From: JAYYZW01 sp965217605
Lineage (GTDB): Bacteria > Pseudomonadota > Gammaproteobacteria > Ga0077536
NCBI GenBank assembly: GCA_965217605.1
Contig: CBDCJB010000001.1
Location: 62,001 to 126,000 of the forward strand
DNA length: 64,000 nt
Reading direction: 5' to 3'
A program made the translations under genes and the position numbers. The notes under the pieces are model-generated. The model was given only the letters and a program-made list of their open reading frames with translations. It did not search any database and was not told the DNA's origin. Shown piece by piece: positions 63,277 to 64,000 of this stretch (its first letter is position 1; the number at the start of each line of letters is the position of its first letter).

Positions 63277-64000
63277 CGGACAGGCCCCAAATCCTGCTGG
63301 CCCATCGCCTCAAGACCCTGAAGCTGCCGACCTTCCTACGGGAATACGAGAAGCTGGCGCGCCAGTGCGCGGCCGAAGGCCTGGACCATGTCCAGTTCCT
63401 GGCCCGGCTGGTGGAGTTGGAACTGATCGACCGCGAACGGCGCATGGTCGAGCGGCGCATCAAGGCGGCGAAATTCCCGGTCGCCAAAAGCCTTGACAGC
63501 TTCGACTTTAAGACGATCCCCGCGCTGAATAAGGCACACGTGCTGGAGTTGGCGCGGTGCGAATGGATCGAACGGCGCGAGAACGTGATCGCCCTGGGTC
63601 CCTCCGGCACGGGTAAGACACATGTCGCCCTGGGGCTCGGACTGGCCGCCTGCCAAAAGGCTCTCTCCGTGCGCTTCATCACCGCGGCGGCTCTGGTTCA
63701 TGAACGCATGGAAGCCCGAGACGAACGGCGCCTGTTGCGGTCGCAAAAGCAGATGGCGAACCAGAACCTGCTGATCGTCGATGAGTTGGGATTCGTGCCA
63801 TTGAGCAAGACGGGCGCCGCGCTTCTATTCGAGCTGATCTCCCAGCGCTACGAGCAGGGCGCCATGCTTATCACCAGCAATCTCCCGTTCGACGAATGGA
63901 CCGAGACGTTCGGCTCCGAGCGCCTGACCGGGGCGCTCCTCGATCGCCTTACCCATCACGTCAACATCCTCGAGATGAACGGTGACAGCTACCGCCTGGG
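63273..64000 (+). CDS. istB: IS21-family helper ATPase IstB (partial, runs off the edge)
   Basis: The first 242 codons of IstB, the AAA+ ATPase that directs IstA to target DNA. Walker A is in ALGPSGTGKTHVALGLG, Walker B in NLLIVDELGFVPLSKTGA, and sensor 1 in AMLITSNLPFDEW. The N-terminal helical part opens QILLAHRLKTLKLPTFLREY. The frame stays open at base 64000, so only the last few residues are missing. ATG 63273 overlaps the istA stop. Confidence 0.92.
   Translation, partial: MTDRPQILLAHRLKTLKLPTFLREYEKLARQCAAEGLDHVQFLARLVELELIDRERRMVERRIKAAKFPVAKSLDSFDFKTIPALNKAHVLELARCEWIERRENVIALGPSGTGKTHVALGLGLAACQKALSVRFITAAALVHERMEARDERRLLRSQKQMANQNLLIVDELGFVPLSKTGAALLFELISQRYEQGAMLITSNLPFDEWTETFGSERLTGALLDRLTHHVNILEMNGDSYRL

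Overview
The window reads as a chromosomal segment of a GC-rich gammaproteobacterium. This rests on the gene families (a zinc-type glyoxalase I of the gammaproteobacterial/eukaryotic kind, a hemolysin-type PlsC-GNAT acyltransferase, LemA-M48, a P4-type integrase at a CCA-encoding tRNA-Ala) and on a dispersed REP/RAYT repeat system. The genus cannot be named from what is visible. Two stretches (about 0.8-3.8 kb and 60.2-61.5 kb) are clearly more AT-rich than the rest and look acquired.

Layout. 1-4.5 kb: accessory edge with an IS3 transposase tail, a large AAA-type ATPase with a CxxC zinc-hook-like motif and a C-terminal Arg-x3-Glu...His pattern like RloC anticodon nucleases, a small XRE regulator, a two-part 90-nt inverted repeat and a glutathione-transferase remnant. 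4.5-18 kb: single genes and short operons of small-molecule metabolism (hydrolase, cupin, two luciferase-like flavin monooxygenases, a CmcJ-like dioxygenase, formamidase, diiron proteins), a PP2C-type phosphatase and an OlsF-like double acyltransferase. 18-31 kb: two half-size ABC exporters, a PEP-CTERM-like secreted protein next to a phosphodiesterase-TPR-sulfotransferase fusion, an acetoacetate-decarboxylase-like protein, the LemA-M48 pair, and glyoxalase I. 31-43 kb, mostly minus strand: two fold-type-IV transaminases, a GT87-epimerase-GT2 cassette, a histidine kinase and response regulator, and a damaged region where a truncated EAL protein abuts a decayed membrane methyltransferase-like gene.

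43-52.2 kb: an M20 peptidase, the RAYT transposase flanked by its REP elements, then an apparent methyl-ketone pathway: acetoacetyl-CoA synthetase, a small unknown ORF, and the three acetone carboxylase subunits (beta, alpha, gamma). Together these would turn acetone + CO2 into acetoacetate and then acetoacetyl-CoA. Ten REP copies lie between 25.4 and 52.3 kb; two supply the stop codon of the adjacent gene. Two unrelated TA-flanked MITE-like elements sit at gene ends near 12.4 and 26.3 kb.

52.3-64 kb: a degraded genomic island starting at tRNA-Ala(CGC). It holds a frameshifted tyrosine integrase, an HsdR N-terminal fragment, a tRNA-Ser-like 3' tail, broken IS1380 and IS6 transposases, a frameshifted 18-residue-repeat secreted protein whose reading frame overlaps a secreted M20 amidohydrolase by ATGA, an orphan AT-rich protein with a PD-(D/E)xK-like motif, and an intact-looking IS21 pair running off the right edge.
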